This document shows positions 1 to 7,001 of a stretch of 12,365 nucleotides of DNA, piece after piece. This stretch comes from REEB481 sp039796915 (GTDB lineage Bacteria > Bacteroidota > Bacteroidia > NS11-12g > UBA955). The stretch lies in NCBI GenBank assembly GCA_039796915.1, contig JBDKIU010000106.1, forward strand, positions 1-12,365, in the 5' to 3' direction. The translations under genes were made by a program, and so were the position numbers. Below the pieces are notes generated by a model that saw only the letters and a list, made by a program, of their open reading frames with translations, did not search any database and was not told the origin of the DNA. Position 1 is the first letter of the stretch; each line of letters opens with the position of its first letter.

Positions 1-1
1 A

Positions 2-718
2 TACACTGCGGCGGCTTCAAGTCCCGACAATCTGCCTTTCAGCATCAATTGGGATTTTGGTGATGGAGGCAATGCGGGCGGAAGTCGGGTGAACTACCGA
101 TATAAAAAGTCGGGCAGCTACAACATCAGACAAATCGTGACAACACAATACTGTCAGCGTATTCTGGTGAAATCCATGACCGCACTGCCCGAGGTTTCTG
201 CAGACTTTTTATCCCAAAATCTGAATCGGGAGCGCCTGCGCTTTTCTGCCCTGGATACCATGATTCCCGGTTATCGCTACGACTGGAGTTCTGGCGACGG
301 TTTTACCGGACAGGGCAGGGAATGGGCGCATACCTACGAACAAAATGGAACATTTCCGGTGCGCCTCGTGGTGGACAACCAGCAAGGCTGCGCCGATACT
401 TCGGAAGTTGATTTCGTGCTCAGCAGCCCGAACCTGAAACCGCAGGACAACGTGCTGGATTTCTACCTGTATCCGAATCCCACCAACGAAAGCTTTACCT
501 ATAAATTCAGGTTGAGCCAGGCAGATGATGTGCGTGTGGAATTGTTTGACATTCTGGGACAAGATCCGATTTGGTCCAGAACCTGGAGACAGGCTCCGGC
601 AGGCACTTCTTATGAGGAGCTGAACCTGAAGCGTCTGGGCATCAGCGGAGGTACTTATGTGCTCAGGCTGCGTTCAGGAACTGTTTCGGCTCAGGTGAAG
701 CTGGTGTTCACGCCCTGA
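2..718 (+). CDS. Secreted PKD-repeat protein with T9SS sorting domain (3' part)
   Basis: This is the C-terminal 238 residues of a larger protein whose start lies before the window. The frame is open from base 2, and the first codons already spell a PKD core (WDFGDGG at about residues 17-23), so the GTG at 89 is not the true start. The first PKD module closes with a YKKSGSYNI strand. A second module follows, with YDWSSGDGF and then HTYEQNGTFPVRLVV. The last 80 or so residues are a type A T9SS sorting domain: YPNPTNESF opens it, LFDILGQ follows in the middle, and GGTYVLRLRSG comes before the final strand. PKD modules are Ig-like folds common in large surface and adhesin-like proteins. The sorting tail is recognised by the type IX machinery, removed, and the protein released or anchored outside the cell. 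Any catalytic or binding domain would lie upstream and cannot be seen. The family call is firm; the biological role is unknown. Confidence 0.9.
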   Translation, partial: YTAAASSPDNLPFSINWDFGDGGNAGGSRVNYRYKKSGSYNIRQIVTTQYCQRILVKSMTALPEVSADFLSQNLNRERLRFSALDTMIPGYRYDWSSGDGFTGQGREWAHTYEQNGTFPVRLVVDNQQGCADTSEVDFVLSSPNLKPQDNVLDFYLYPNPTNESFTYKFRLSQADDVRVELFDILGQDPIWSRTWRQAPAGTSYEELNLKRLGISGGTYVLRLRSGTVSAQVKLVFTP

Positions 719-745
719 ACGGCCCCGTTTCAACCGGCTGCTGTG

Positions 746-776
746 TTTACGGAAGCAGACTTTTCTCATATATTGC
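746..776 (+). promoter_or_regulatory. Possible Bacteroidota-type promoter of the TonB receptor gene
   Basis: A TTTA at 746-749 and a TATATTGC at 769-776 are 19 bases apart, the spacing expected for the TTTG and TAnnTTTG elements read by the Bacteroidota primary sigma factor. Both boxes are imperfect. The second ends only 7 bases before the ATG at 784, so the transcript would have almost no leader. No Shine-Dalgarno sequence is present. The call is tentative. Confidence 0.3.
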
Positions 777-783
777 ACCCTTC

Positions 784-3624
784 ATGAGCGCCATCAAACG
801 CATTGTTATGCTTGCCTGGGCAACTTTTGGACTCTTTCCGGTCCTGCTTCACGCCCAGATCATCACCGGCCGTGTTGTAGAAGCCGATTCGCTCCAACCA
901 CTGCAAGGTGCTGTGATTCGAAACCTCAGCAACGGTAAAACCACCGAAAGCGCCGCCGACGGTAGTTTCTCCATAGCCGCCGTCTCGGGCAATAAACTGG
1001 AAGCCTTGTTTGTAGGCTTTAAGCTGCAAACCCAAACCCTGAACCCCGGCGCAAGCTCCATCGAGTTTCGCCTGTTGAAGGAAGCAGCTGACGAACGCAC
1101 GCTGGTCATCAAAGCCAGTCGCCTGAAAGACAAAATCAAGGAAGGTGGACTTACGGTAGAAAGCATGAGCGCACAATCCATCAAGGAAACCCCTGCCAGT
1201 GATTTCTACGAAGGACTGGGCCACCTGCGCGGCGTTGATGTTACAGCGGCCAGCCTGGGTTTTCGCATCGTGAATACGAGAGGATTCAATAGCACCAGCC
1301 CTGTGCGCAGCCTGCAGCTGATTGACGGCGTGGACAACCAGGCACCGGGACTGAACTTTTCTCTGGGGAATTTCCTGGGCGCGAATGAATTGGATGTGGC
1401 CAATACGGAAATCGTGGTAGGTGCGTCCAGTGCGTTTTATGGGCCGAATGCTTTCAACGGCGTTATCAGCATGACCACCAAAAGTCCCTGGAAACACCAG
1501 GGTTTGTCTGCACAGGTGAAAATTGGAGAACGCGAGCTGGGACAAATCATGCTTCGCTATGCCAAGGCATACAAGGATAAAAAAGGCAGGGACGTGTTTG
1601 CCTTCAAAACAGGATTAAGCTACATGCGCGCTTACGACTGGGTGGCAGATAATTACGATCCAACGTTAGACAGCAAGGCAGGACGAGAAAATCCAGGTGG
1701 TTATGATGCAGTGAACGTTTATGGAGATGAAGTGTTCGGCACCGCAGCCAATGATCAGATTTCTATGGAAAGCCGGCGCAGAACGCCCGGGCTTGGTGCC
1801 TATTACAGAAATGGTTACGCAGAGCGGGAATTGGTAGATTACAATACCCGAAACCTGAAAACAAACCTGTTGCTGGCCTACAAACCCAACAGCAAAAATG
1901 AATTGCAGTATGCCTTCAATTTTGGAACCGGAACCACGGTTTATCAGGGCGACAACCGCTACAGCCTGAAAGATATTCTGTTTTTCCAAAACCGTTTAGA
2001 ATGGATGGGCCGCAAAGGCCACCTGCGCTTTTATGCTACCAATGAAGATGCGGGCAACACCTTCGATGCGGTGCTTACGGCATTCCTCATGCAAAACGAC
2101 GCCAAGCCTGGAGCTTACTGGTTTTCAGATTATCAGAATTATTGGCTCAACAATATGGTTGGAAAGGTGAAAAGCCTGCCCGGATATAATCAGTTGGGCA
2201 CCTTTGTTCCTGGTTTACCCAACTACAACCCAAATTGGGCTTCTGACCAGGAAGCGCTGCTGCGCAAATATTCCGATAGTCTGTTTCGTTGGCATAGCAT
2301 TGCACGGGCCCAGGCCAACAAAGGCACCAACTATCAGGGACTGAATTATCCAGATCCTTTTTATACGCGCCTCACTCCGGGAACGCCCGAGTTTGATGCC
2401 ATGAAGGAGAAGTTTACCTCTGCGTATAGCTACAACAGGGAAGGTGGCCCGACCGGTTCAAGGTTTTACGACCGTTCGGCCTTGTTTCACCTGACCGGCG
2501 AACGCAGGTATTTCTGGGGCGGCACCAAAATCACCACCGGATTCAGTGCTCGTTTGTACCGACCCAATTCCAATGGAACGATTTTCCTGGATACCGGCAC
2601 GGTGCGCATTCAAAATGCCGAGGCCGGCGTTTACGTAGGGATTGAAAGAAAACTTTGGGACAACAGGTGGAAGATCAATGCTGCCGCCAGGGTGGACAAG
2701 AACCAGAACTTCCCGGTATTGGTTTCTCCTGCGGCTTCCATCATCTATACCAGAAACAAGAACAATACCTGGCGGGCGGGTTTCAGCAGCGCAATTCGAA
2801 ATCCCACCTTGCAGGATCAATACCTGTATTACAATGTGGGCAGGGCCATTTTGCTCGGAAATAAGAATGGCATCAAAAACGTGTGCGAGCTGGATAATTT
2901 CGTGGACTTCTTAAACACGCTGAACCGCGACACCCTGAAGCGTATTGACATACCCGCCATCCGTCCGGAAAGTGTGCGCACCTTTGAACTGGGATACAAA
3001 GGCATTCTGTACAATGGCAAGCTGATGGTGGATGCCGGTTATTACCTGAGCTATTACACCAATTTCATAGGTTATCGCCTTGCCGTGGATGTTGAATTTG
3101 ATTCTGCTTTATTCCTTCCCAAAACAGCCCAACTGTACCGCGTGGCCTCCAACAGCCGCGATGTGGTAAGCACCCAGGGCTTGTCGGCCGGTGTCAGCTA
3201 CTTCTTTGCACGTGAATTTACCGTAGGCGGCAACTGGAGCTGGAATGTGCTGGATCGCCGCGGAAGTACCGATCCGCTGATTCCCGCCTTCAATACACCC
3301 CGGCACAAATTCAACTTGATGGTTGGCGCTTCAGACGTGAGCCGGAAGTTCAATTTTGCCGGAAAAGAACGCCAGATGCAACATGTGGGTTTCAACATCA
3401 ACTTTAAATATGTGGAAGGTTACAGGTTTGAAGGCTCTCCACAATTTACTGGCGATGTGCCTTCTTATTACATGCTCGACGCTCAGGTGAGTAAACTTAT
3501 ACCGAAATGGAAGTCTACTTTAAAGCTGGGCGCATCCAATCTTACCAACAATATGGTGTTTCAGGTGTACGGCGGACCAAGAATTGGCCGCATGGCCTAC
3601 ATCAGCCTCACTTACGAGCCATAA
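784..3624 (+). CDS. TonB-dependent outer-membrane receptor with CarboxypepD_reg-like domain
   Basis: This 946-residue protein should be an outer-membrane beta-barrel that imports a ligand using energy from TonB-ExbBD. A signal peptide is visible (KR, then a hydrophobic stretch, ending LLHA-Q near residue 24). Residues 26-100 form a CarboxypepD_reg-like module (ITGRVVEADSLQPLQGA, then a DGSFSI strand). The plug spans about 120-235, with RGFNSTSPVRSLQLIDGVDN and the typical closing motif SSAFYGPNAFNGVISM. The remaining 700 or so residues are rich in alternating aromatic strands, as expected for a barrel, and end in ISLTYEP. The start at 784 is chosen because it gives a complete signal peptide. 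No SusD-like partner is adjacent, so a SusC-type glycan importer is unlikely. The substrate cannot be read from sequence. A T9SS hydrolase-like gene follows 55 bases later but seems to have its own promoter. Confidence 0.93.
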   Translation: MSAIKRIVMLAWATFGLFPVLLHAQIITGRVVEADSLQPLQGAVIRNLSNGKTTESAADGSFSIAAVSGNKLEALFVGFKLQTQTLNPGASSIEFRLLKEAADERTLVIKASRLKDKIKEGGLTVESMSAQSIKETPASDFYEGLGHLRGVDVTAASLGFRIVNTRGFNSTSPVRSLQLIDGVDNQAPGLNFSLGNFLGANELDVANTEIVVGASSAFYGPNAFNGVISMTTKSPWKHQGLSAQVKIGERELGQIMLRYAKAYKDKKGRDVFAFKTGLSYMRAYDWVADNYDPTLDSKAGRENPGGYDAVNVYGDEVFGTAANDQISMESRRRTPGLGAYYRNGYAERELVDYNTRNLKTNLLLAYKPNSKNELQYAFNFGTGTTVYQGDNRYSLKDILFFQNRLEWMGRKGHLRFYATNEDAGNTFDAVLTAFLMQNDAKPGAYWFSDYQNYWLNNMVGKVKSLPGYNQLGTFVPGLPNYNPNWASDQEALLRKYSDSLFRWHSIARAQANKGTNYQGLNYPDPFYTRLTPGTPEFDAMKEKFTSAYSYNREGGPTGSRFYDRSALFHLTGERRYFWGGTKITTGFSARLYRPNSNGTIFLDTGTVRIQNAEAGVYVGIERKLWDNRWKINAAARVDKNQNFPVLVSPAASIIYTRNKNNTWRAGFSSAIRNPTLQDQYLYYNVGRAILLGNKNGIKNVCELDNFVDFLNTLNRDTLKRIDIPAIRPESVRTFELGYKGILYNGKLMVDAGYYLSYYTNFIGYRLAVDVEFDSALFLPKTAQLYRVASNSRDVVSTQGLSAGVSYFFAREFTVGGNWSWNVLDRRGSTDPLIPAFNTPRHKFNLMVGASDVSRKFNFAGKERQMQHVGFNINFKYVEGYRFEGSPQFTGDVPSYYMLDAQVSKLIPKWKSTLKLGASNLTNNMVFQVYGGPRIGRMAYISLTYEP

Positions 3625-3626
3625 TG

Positions 3627-3657
3627 TTTGAAAACCCAAGCATTTCGCGTAGTTTAG
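3627..3657 (+). promoter_or_regulatory. Near-consensus Bacteroidota promoter for the hydrolase-like gene
   Basis: A perfect TTTG at 3627-3630 lies 19 bases before TAGTTTAG at 3650-3657, which matches TAnnTTTG at all but one fixed position. The spacing is the preferred one for the Bacteroidota primary sigma factor. Transcription should start near 3661-3664, leaving a short A-rich leader (run of seven A) ahead of the ATG at 3680 and no Shine-Dalgarno sequence, which is common in this phylum. This is the best promoter match in the window. Confidence 0.55.
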
Positions 3658-3679
3658 CCCCGGAAAAAAACCAATCAAC

Positions 3680-5206
3680 ATGAAGAGAATACTACTATCA
3701 ACCGCTTCGCTGCTTGTTGCTGTGTCTGCAATGGCACAGACCAAGTACGTGGACATCATGTATCCTGAATCCAGCATTCAGGTTACCAAGAACATCCAGT
3801 ACGCAACGCACATCACCGTGCTTCCCGTATTGTTTGGAGGAAACCCCGCACCGGAAAACCTGTCAATGGACATCTACAGTTCTACCTCAAACACGGATGC
3901 TGCCAAGCCACTGGTTATTTTCCTGCATACAGGAAACTTCCTTCCCCGTTACGTAAACAATGGCACTTCGGGTGCGCGCGACGACAGTGCTACCGTTGCG
4001 TTTTGCAAAAGACTTGCACAGCGTGGCTATGTGGTTGCTTCTATGAGCTACCGCCTGGGTTGGAACCCTGCCAGCACTGATGAAAACGTGCGTCGCGAAA
4101 CCATCATCAACGCTGCGTACCGCGGTGTTCAGGATTTGGCTGCCTGCGTACGTTTCTTCAAGAAAGACGTTAAAACCGGTGGAAACACTTATGCGGTTGA
4201 CACCACCAAGATTGCCATCGGCGGTCAGGGAACCGGTGGTTACATCACCCTGGCTTATTCCACACTCGACCGTCAGTCTGAAATCCGCATCGAGAAGTTC
4301 TACAACCTGAATGCAAAGCGCTGGATGGTTCAGGACAGCTTGCTGATGGGTGACCGCAACGGGTTCAAAATCCCAGGTACCGTTGGTCAGCTGGTAATTG
4401 AGAACCACAAAGGCCATACTTCAGATGTGAATATTTCTTTCAACATCGGAGGTGCATTGGGTGACAGCAGCTGGTTGGAAAAAGGAAGCCTTCCCATCAT
4501 CAGCATACACAGCATCCAGGATCCTTTCGCGCCCTACAAGTTGGGTGTTGTAAGCGTACCAGGTACCAATCCTCCGCTGAACGTAGTGGACGTTTCCGGT
4601 AGCTATGACGTGATGGAGCGCACCAACAAATTCGGCAACAATGCTTCTTACAAAGGAAAAGTGTACGATGTGTACACCATGCAGGCCAACAAGCTGAACA
4701 ACGGCTTGGATGGTTTGTTCCCGATTGCCGGTGCTGCCAATGCTTCTGGTCCTTACGAGTGGTGGGATACTACCGCCATCAAAGCACTGGGTCTGCCAAA
4801 CACTGCTACCATCCTGAAGAACGCCGATGCAACCAATCCTTTGCACAAAGTGTTGGGTAAAAGCCGTGCCATGTTGTACGTGGACAGCATCATGGGTTAT
4901 GTAGCTCCCCGTTTGGCGGTTTCTATGGGTCTGGTTGCATCTGTAGGTGTAAACGAGCAGGATCTTGCTTCTAACATCACCTTGTTCCCCAACCCCAGCA
5001 ACGGAAACATCCAGATTGTAAACAACTGGAACAACCGCAACATGGATGCTATTGCCATCCGCGACATCAACGGAAAAACTGTATTCGAAAGCAAGGTTTC
5101 CGGAACTGTTGCAACACTGAACAACCTTGGCCTGAAGCCAGGTGTTTATATGGTTGAAATTGCCATGACCGGCGGAATTGCACGCCAGAAATTGGTGGTT
5201 CAGTAA
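3680..5206 (+). CDS. Secreted alpha/beta-hydrolase-like protein with T9SS tail; nucleophile Ser replaced
   Basis: The 508-residue product has a clear signal peptide (MKRILLSTASLLVAVSAMAQ). Residues 60-290 look like a carboxylesterase-type alpha/beta-hydrolase core: VIFLHTGNF (79-87) sits where esterases have HGGGF, YRLG at 124-127 is the usual strand-end motif, and RGVQDLAACVRFF (148-160) matches the helix before the nucleophile. The nucleophile elbow reads GGQGTGG (181-187), so the GxSxG serine is Gly184. An SIHSIQDPFAPY stretch (275-286) keeps a plausible catalytic Asp281. Residues 427-508 form a T9SS type A sorting domain (LFPNPSNGN, IRDINGK, LKPGVYMVEI). With Gly at 184 the protein may be a non-catalytic binder or use another chemistry. 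All 12 Asn codons in the sorting domain are AAC, unlike the mixed AAC/AAT of the receptor gene, which suggests high expression. A promoter upstream and a terminator downstream suggest a single-gene transcript. The fold and secretion calls are solid; the function is unknown. Confidence 0.85.
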   Translation: MKRILLSTASLLVAVSAMAQTKYVDIMYPESSIQVTKNIQYATHITVLPVLFGGNPAPENLSMDIYSSTSNTDAAKPLVIFLHTGNFLPRYVNNGTSGARDDSATVAFCKRLAQRGYVVASMSYRLGWNPASTDENVRRETIINAAYRGVQDLAACVRFFKKDVKTGGNTYAVDTTKIAIGGQGTGGYITLAYSTLDRQSEIRIEKFYNLNAKRWMVQDSLLMGDRNGFKIPGTVGQLVIENHKGHTSDVNISFNIGGALGDSSWLEKGSLPIISIHSIQDPFAPYKLGVVSVPGTNPPLNVVDVSGSYDVMERTNKFGNNASYKGKVYDVYTMQANKLNNGLDGLFPIAGAANASGPYEWWDTTAIKALGLPNTATILKNADATNPLHKVLGKSRAMLYVDSIMGYVAPRLAVSMGLVASVGVNEQDLASNITLFPNPSNGNIQIVNNWNNRNMDAIAIRDINGKTVFESKVSGTVATLNNLGLKPGVYMVEIAMTGGIARQKLVVQ

Positions 5207-5230
5207 GCCATCCCAATTTTTTATCTGAGG

Positions 5231-5264
5231 AAAGGAGCCGCCCATGCGGCTCCTTTCTTTTTTT
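5231..5264 (+). terminator. Strong intrinsic terminator after the hydrolase-like gene
   Basis: AAAGGAGCCGC (5231-5241) and GCGGCTCCTTT (5246-5256) form a perfect 11-base-pair stem with a CCAT loop, followed by C and seven T (5258-5264). The hairpin starts 24 bases after the stop codon at 5206. It separates the highly biased hydrolase-like gene from the ccm operon. The T run also lies roughly 15-20 bases before the ccmC promoter box. Confidence 0.93.
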
Positions 5265-5279
5265 CATGCACTGTGCGCG

Positions 5280-5287
5280 TAAATTCG
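5280..5287 (+). promoter_or_regulatory. Possible -7 box of the ccm operon promoter
   Basis: TAAATTCG matches TAnnTTTG at all but one fixed position. It ends 7 bases before the ATG at 5295, so the ccmC message would be almost leaderless. No TTTG is present at the usual distance; only the T run of the preceding terminator (5258-5264) lies in the right place. A promoter is expected here because a terminator blocks read-through from upstream. Confidence 0.4.
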
Positions 5288-5294
5288 CAACATC

Positions 5295-6341
5295 ATGAGG
5301 GGCTGGTGGTGGAAATTCTCAGGCGTAATCCTGTTGGCCTATGCGCTCTTTTTCGGACTCTATGTTCCGCTCAGACCAGCTATTGCCGGCGTAGATGCTT
5401 CGGGTAAACTCAGGCTGCGCAGCGGCGACAGCACGGTAACAGTGAATATTCACGGCTTCAATACCTTCTTTCAAAAGGTGAAGCCGCTGGTGGTATTGAA
5501 AAAAGACAGTGTTTGCTTTGTAGCCGGGGCGGTTCAGGAATCCAATGAAATTCTGCAGGCTCAATTTGTACTTCGATTGGGCAGAAATTCCCAGGAGCAC
5601 CTGATGCTTAACCTGATCACCTGGGACAGCATCCATGGGTTCATGGAGTTTGACAATGCCCTGGCGCTGGAACACAGTCCTGCTGATTCGCTGGGAATGG
5701 GCACCATCGTGGCCAACCCCTTGAAGGACAAAAAAGACATAGCATTTCCGGGACTTACATTCCCGTACCGTAGTATTCTTGAGGAAACCGTACGGAACTT
5801 GTTGTTTCATGTGCCGCAGTGGTTTAGCATGATTATTTTGTTGCTGGTGTCGGCCATCTACAGCGGAATGTATTTAAGGAGTGGAAAGCTGGAACACGAC
5901 AGCATTGCTTCCGGATTTACTTCGATTGCTGTTTTGGCCGGTATTCTTGGAACCCTGACAGGCTCGGCCTGGGCGCGTGCAACCTGGGATGCCTGGTGGA
6001 CCAGCGATCCTAAGCTGAACGGCGTAGCTGTAGGTTTGGCTATGTATCTGGCGTATTTAATCCTGCGGGCTTCATTGGATGATCGTCATCAACGCGCCAG
6101 ACTGGCTGCGGTCTATAATCTGTTCGTGTTTCCTGTTTTCATCGCGCTGATTGTTGTGATGCCTCGTTTATCTGCGGTTTCACTCCATCCCGGCAGCGGT
6201 GATTCGGTGAATTTCAGCCAGTATGACATGGACAATACCCTGCGTATGTTCTTCTATCCTGCAGTGGTAGGCTGGACCCTTTTGTATGTATGGATGGCAA
6301 GCCTTGGCATCCGTCTTCAGAAACTAACATTAAAAAAATAA
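5295..6341 (+). CDS. ccmC: Cytochrome c biogenesis protein CcmC with large N-terminal insertion
   Basis: CcmC belongs to the haem-handling protein family. It presents haem on the outer face of the inner membrane and transfers it to CcmE. The family core is clear from about residue 161: FHVPQWFSM with haem-ligand candidate His172, a WWTSDPK tryptophan-rich motif at 234-240, SLHPG with the second candidate ligand His298, and several membrane helices ending in VVGWTLLYVWM. The first helix is at 9-25 (VILLAYALFFGLYVPL). Ordinarily it is followed within a few residues by the ETVRNLLFHVP segment. Here about 130 extra residues (28-160) intervene, with strand-like stretches such as VTVNIHGFNTFF and LQAQFVLRL that suggest an Ig-like periplasmic domain. 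This makes 348 residues, against roughly 220-250 for ordinary CcmC. The reading frame is intact across the join. ccmD starts 14 bases after the stop. CcmC is certain; the nature of the insertion is inferred. Confidence 0.92.
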   Translation: MRGWWWKFSGVILLAYALFFGLYVPLRPAIAGVDASGKLRLRSGDSTVTVNIHGFNTFFQKVKPLVVLKKDSVCFVAGAVQESNEILQAQFVLRLGRNSQEHLMLNLITWDSIHGFMEFDNALALEHSPADSLGMGTIVANPLKDKKDIAFPGLTFPYRSILEETVRNLLFHVPQWFSMIILLLVSAIYSGMYLRSGKLEHDSIASGFTSIAVLAGILGTLTGSAWARATWDAWWTSDPKLNGVAVGLAMYLAYLILRASLDDRHQRARLAAVYNLFVFPVFIALIVVMPRLSAVSLHPGSGDSVNFSQYDMDNTLRMFFYPAVVGWTLLYVWMASLGIRLQKLTLKK

Positions 6342-6354
6342 TAACTCAGAAAGC

Positions 6355-6597
6355 ATGAACTCCGGTTTCAATCATATCATGAGAAAAATAATGCTGAGCA
6401 CTTTGTTGTTCCTGGGCTTTGGCGGAATGCTGAAAGCCTCTGACGCAGCACAAATGCTTCGTGCCAATGGCAAGAATAATGCGGTCATCGCCGTGTTGGC
6501 GATCATTTTCACCGGGCTCATCGTCTGGATGGTTCGCCTGGACCGTAAAGTGAGCCGCATGGAACAGGAACAGAAAAAAACCGGACCACAGTCATGA
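6355..6597 (+). CDS. ccmD: CcmD-like small membrane protein
   Basis: CcmD proteins are tiny single-helix membrane proteins that help release haem-loaded CcmE from the CcmC complex. This 80-residue product has a hydrophobic N-terminus resembling a signal peptide, then one clear helix (NAVIAVLAIIFTGLIVWMV), and then the charged tail LDRKVSRMEQEQKK that is characteristic of Bacteroidota CcmD-like proteins. Sequence similarity in this family is low, so position between ccmC and ccmE carries much of the evidence. The start is uncertain. ATG at 6355 follows an AGAAAG stretch, but ATG at 6379 (MRKIMLSTLL) would give a more ordinary N-terminus. The last four bases overlap the ccmE start (ATGA), which implies translational coupling. 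Confidence 0.8.
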   Translation: MNSGFNHIMRKIMLSTLLFLGFGGMLKASDAAQMLRANGKNNAVIAVLAIIFTGLIVWMVRLDRKVSRMEQEQKKTGPQS

Positions 6598-7001
6598 AAC
6601 TTGTACATATTCTGGGCATTATTTTCATCGGCATCGCCCTGGCCTTTGTGGTAAGTCTGTATGGCAATCCCACAAAATATGTATCCTTTCCGGAAGCAGC
6701 AAAATACGCGGCTGAAAACCCTGATAAGGAATACCATGTGGTGGCGCGATTGGATAAAAAACGCGATTTGGAATACAACCCTAGGCAGAATCCTAACTAC
6801 TGCGCTTTTTATGCCATTGATTCACTGGACAATCCCGCAAAAGTGGTTTACCACAACGCAAAACCTCAGGATATCGAACGTACCGAAAAGGTCGTGCTGA
6901 TTGGGAAATGGTCCAAGGATCACTTTGAGGCTACATCCATCCTAAGCAAGTGTCCGAGTAAGTATAATGAAGAACTGAGTAAGGAGCAGCTTACACGCTG
7001 A
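6594..7001 (+). CDS. ccmE: Cytochrome c maturation haem chaperone CcmE, Cys-type (CxxxY)
   Basis: CcmE is a membrane-anchored periplasmic haem chaperone that carries haem covalently from CcmC to CcmF. The 135-residue product has an N-terminal membrane anchor (ILGIIFIGIALAFVVSLYG) and a small OB-fold-like beta domain, including YHVVARLDKKR and KVVLIGKWSKDHFEAT. It ends with ILSKCPSKYNEE. In most bacteria the haem-binding motif at this place is HxxxY; here it is C120-P-S-K-Y124. A CxxxY CcmE is an established natural variant in archaea and Desulfovibrio, where it accompanies Ccm systems lacking some late components. A second Cys (C70) lies in the beta domain. The gene overlaps ccmD by 4 bases and ccmF by 1 base (TGATG), so the three are translationally coupled. 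The identification is secure from position, length and fold pattern. Confidence 0.93.
   Translation: MKLVHILGIIFIGIALAFVVSLYGNPTKYVSFPEAAKYAAENPDKEYHVVARLDKKRDLEYNPRQNPNYCAFYAIDSLDNPAKVVYHNAKPQDIERTEKVVLIGKWSKDHFEATSILSKCPSKYNEELSKEQLTR

Noticed and set aside
89..718. GTG at 89 as the start of the PKD protein
   Set aside because: The same frame is open to the left edge and encodes an earlier part of the PKD core (WDFGDGG), so the gene begins outside the window.
766..1545. Long minus-strand open frame of 259 codons inside the receptor gene
   Set aside because: It lies wholly opposite a well-supported gene and its translation shows no domain, signal peptide or membrane pattern; a by-product of codon bias.
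784..3624. SusC-type glycan importer
   Set aside because: No SusD-like lipoprotein or glycoside hydrolase is adjacent; only the general TonB receptor features are supported.
4421..5245. Minus-strand open frame of 274 codons opposite the hydrolase-like gene
   Set aside because: It reads through the reverse of the T9SS domain and the terminator, and its length is explained by the strong codon bias of the plus-strand gene.
6981..6986. AAGGAG as the Shine-Dalgarno sequence of ccmF
   Set aside because: It lies 14 bases before the ATG at 7001, beyond the usual spacing; stop-start overlap with ccmE is a better explanation for initiation.
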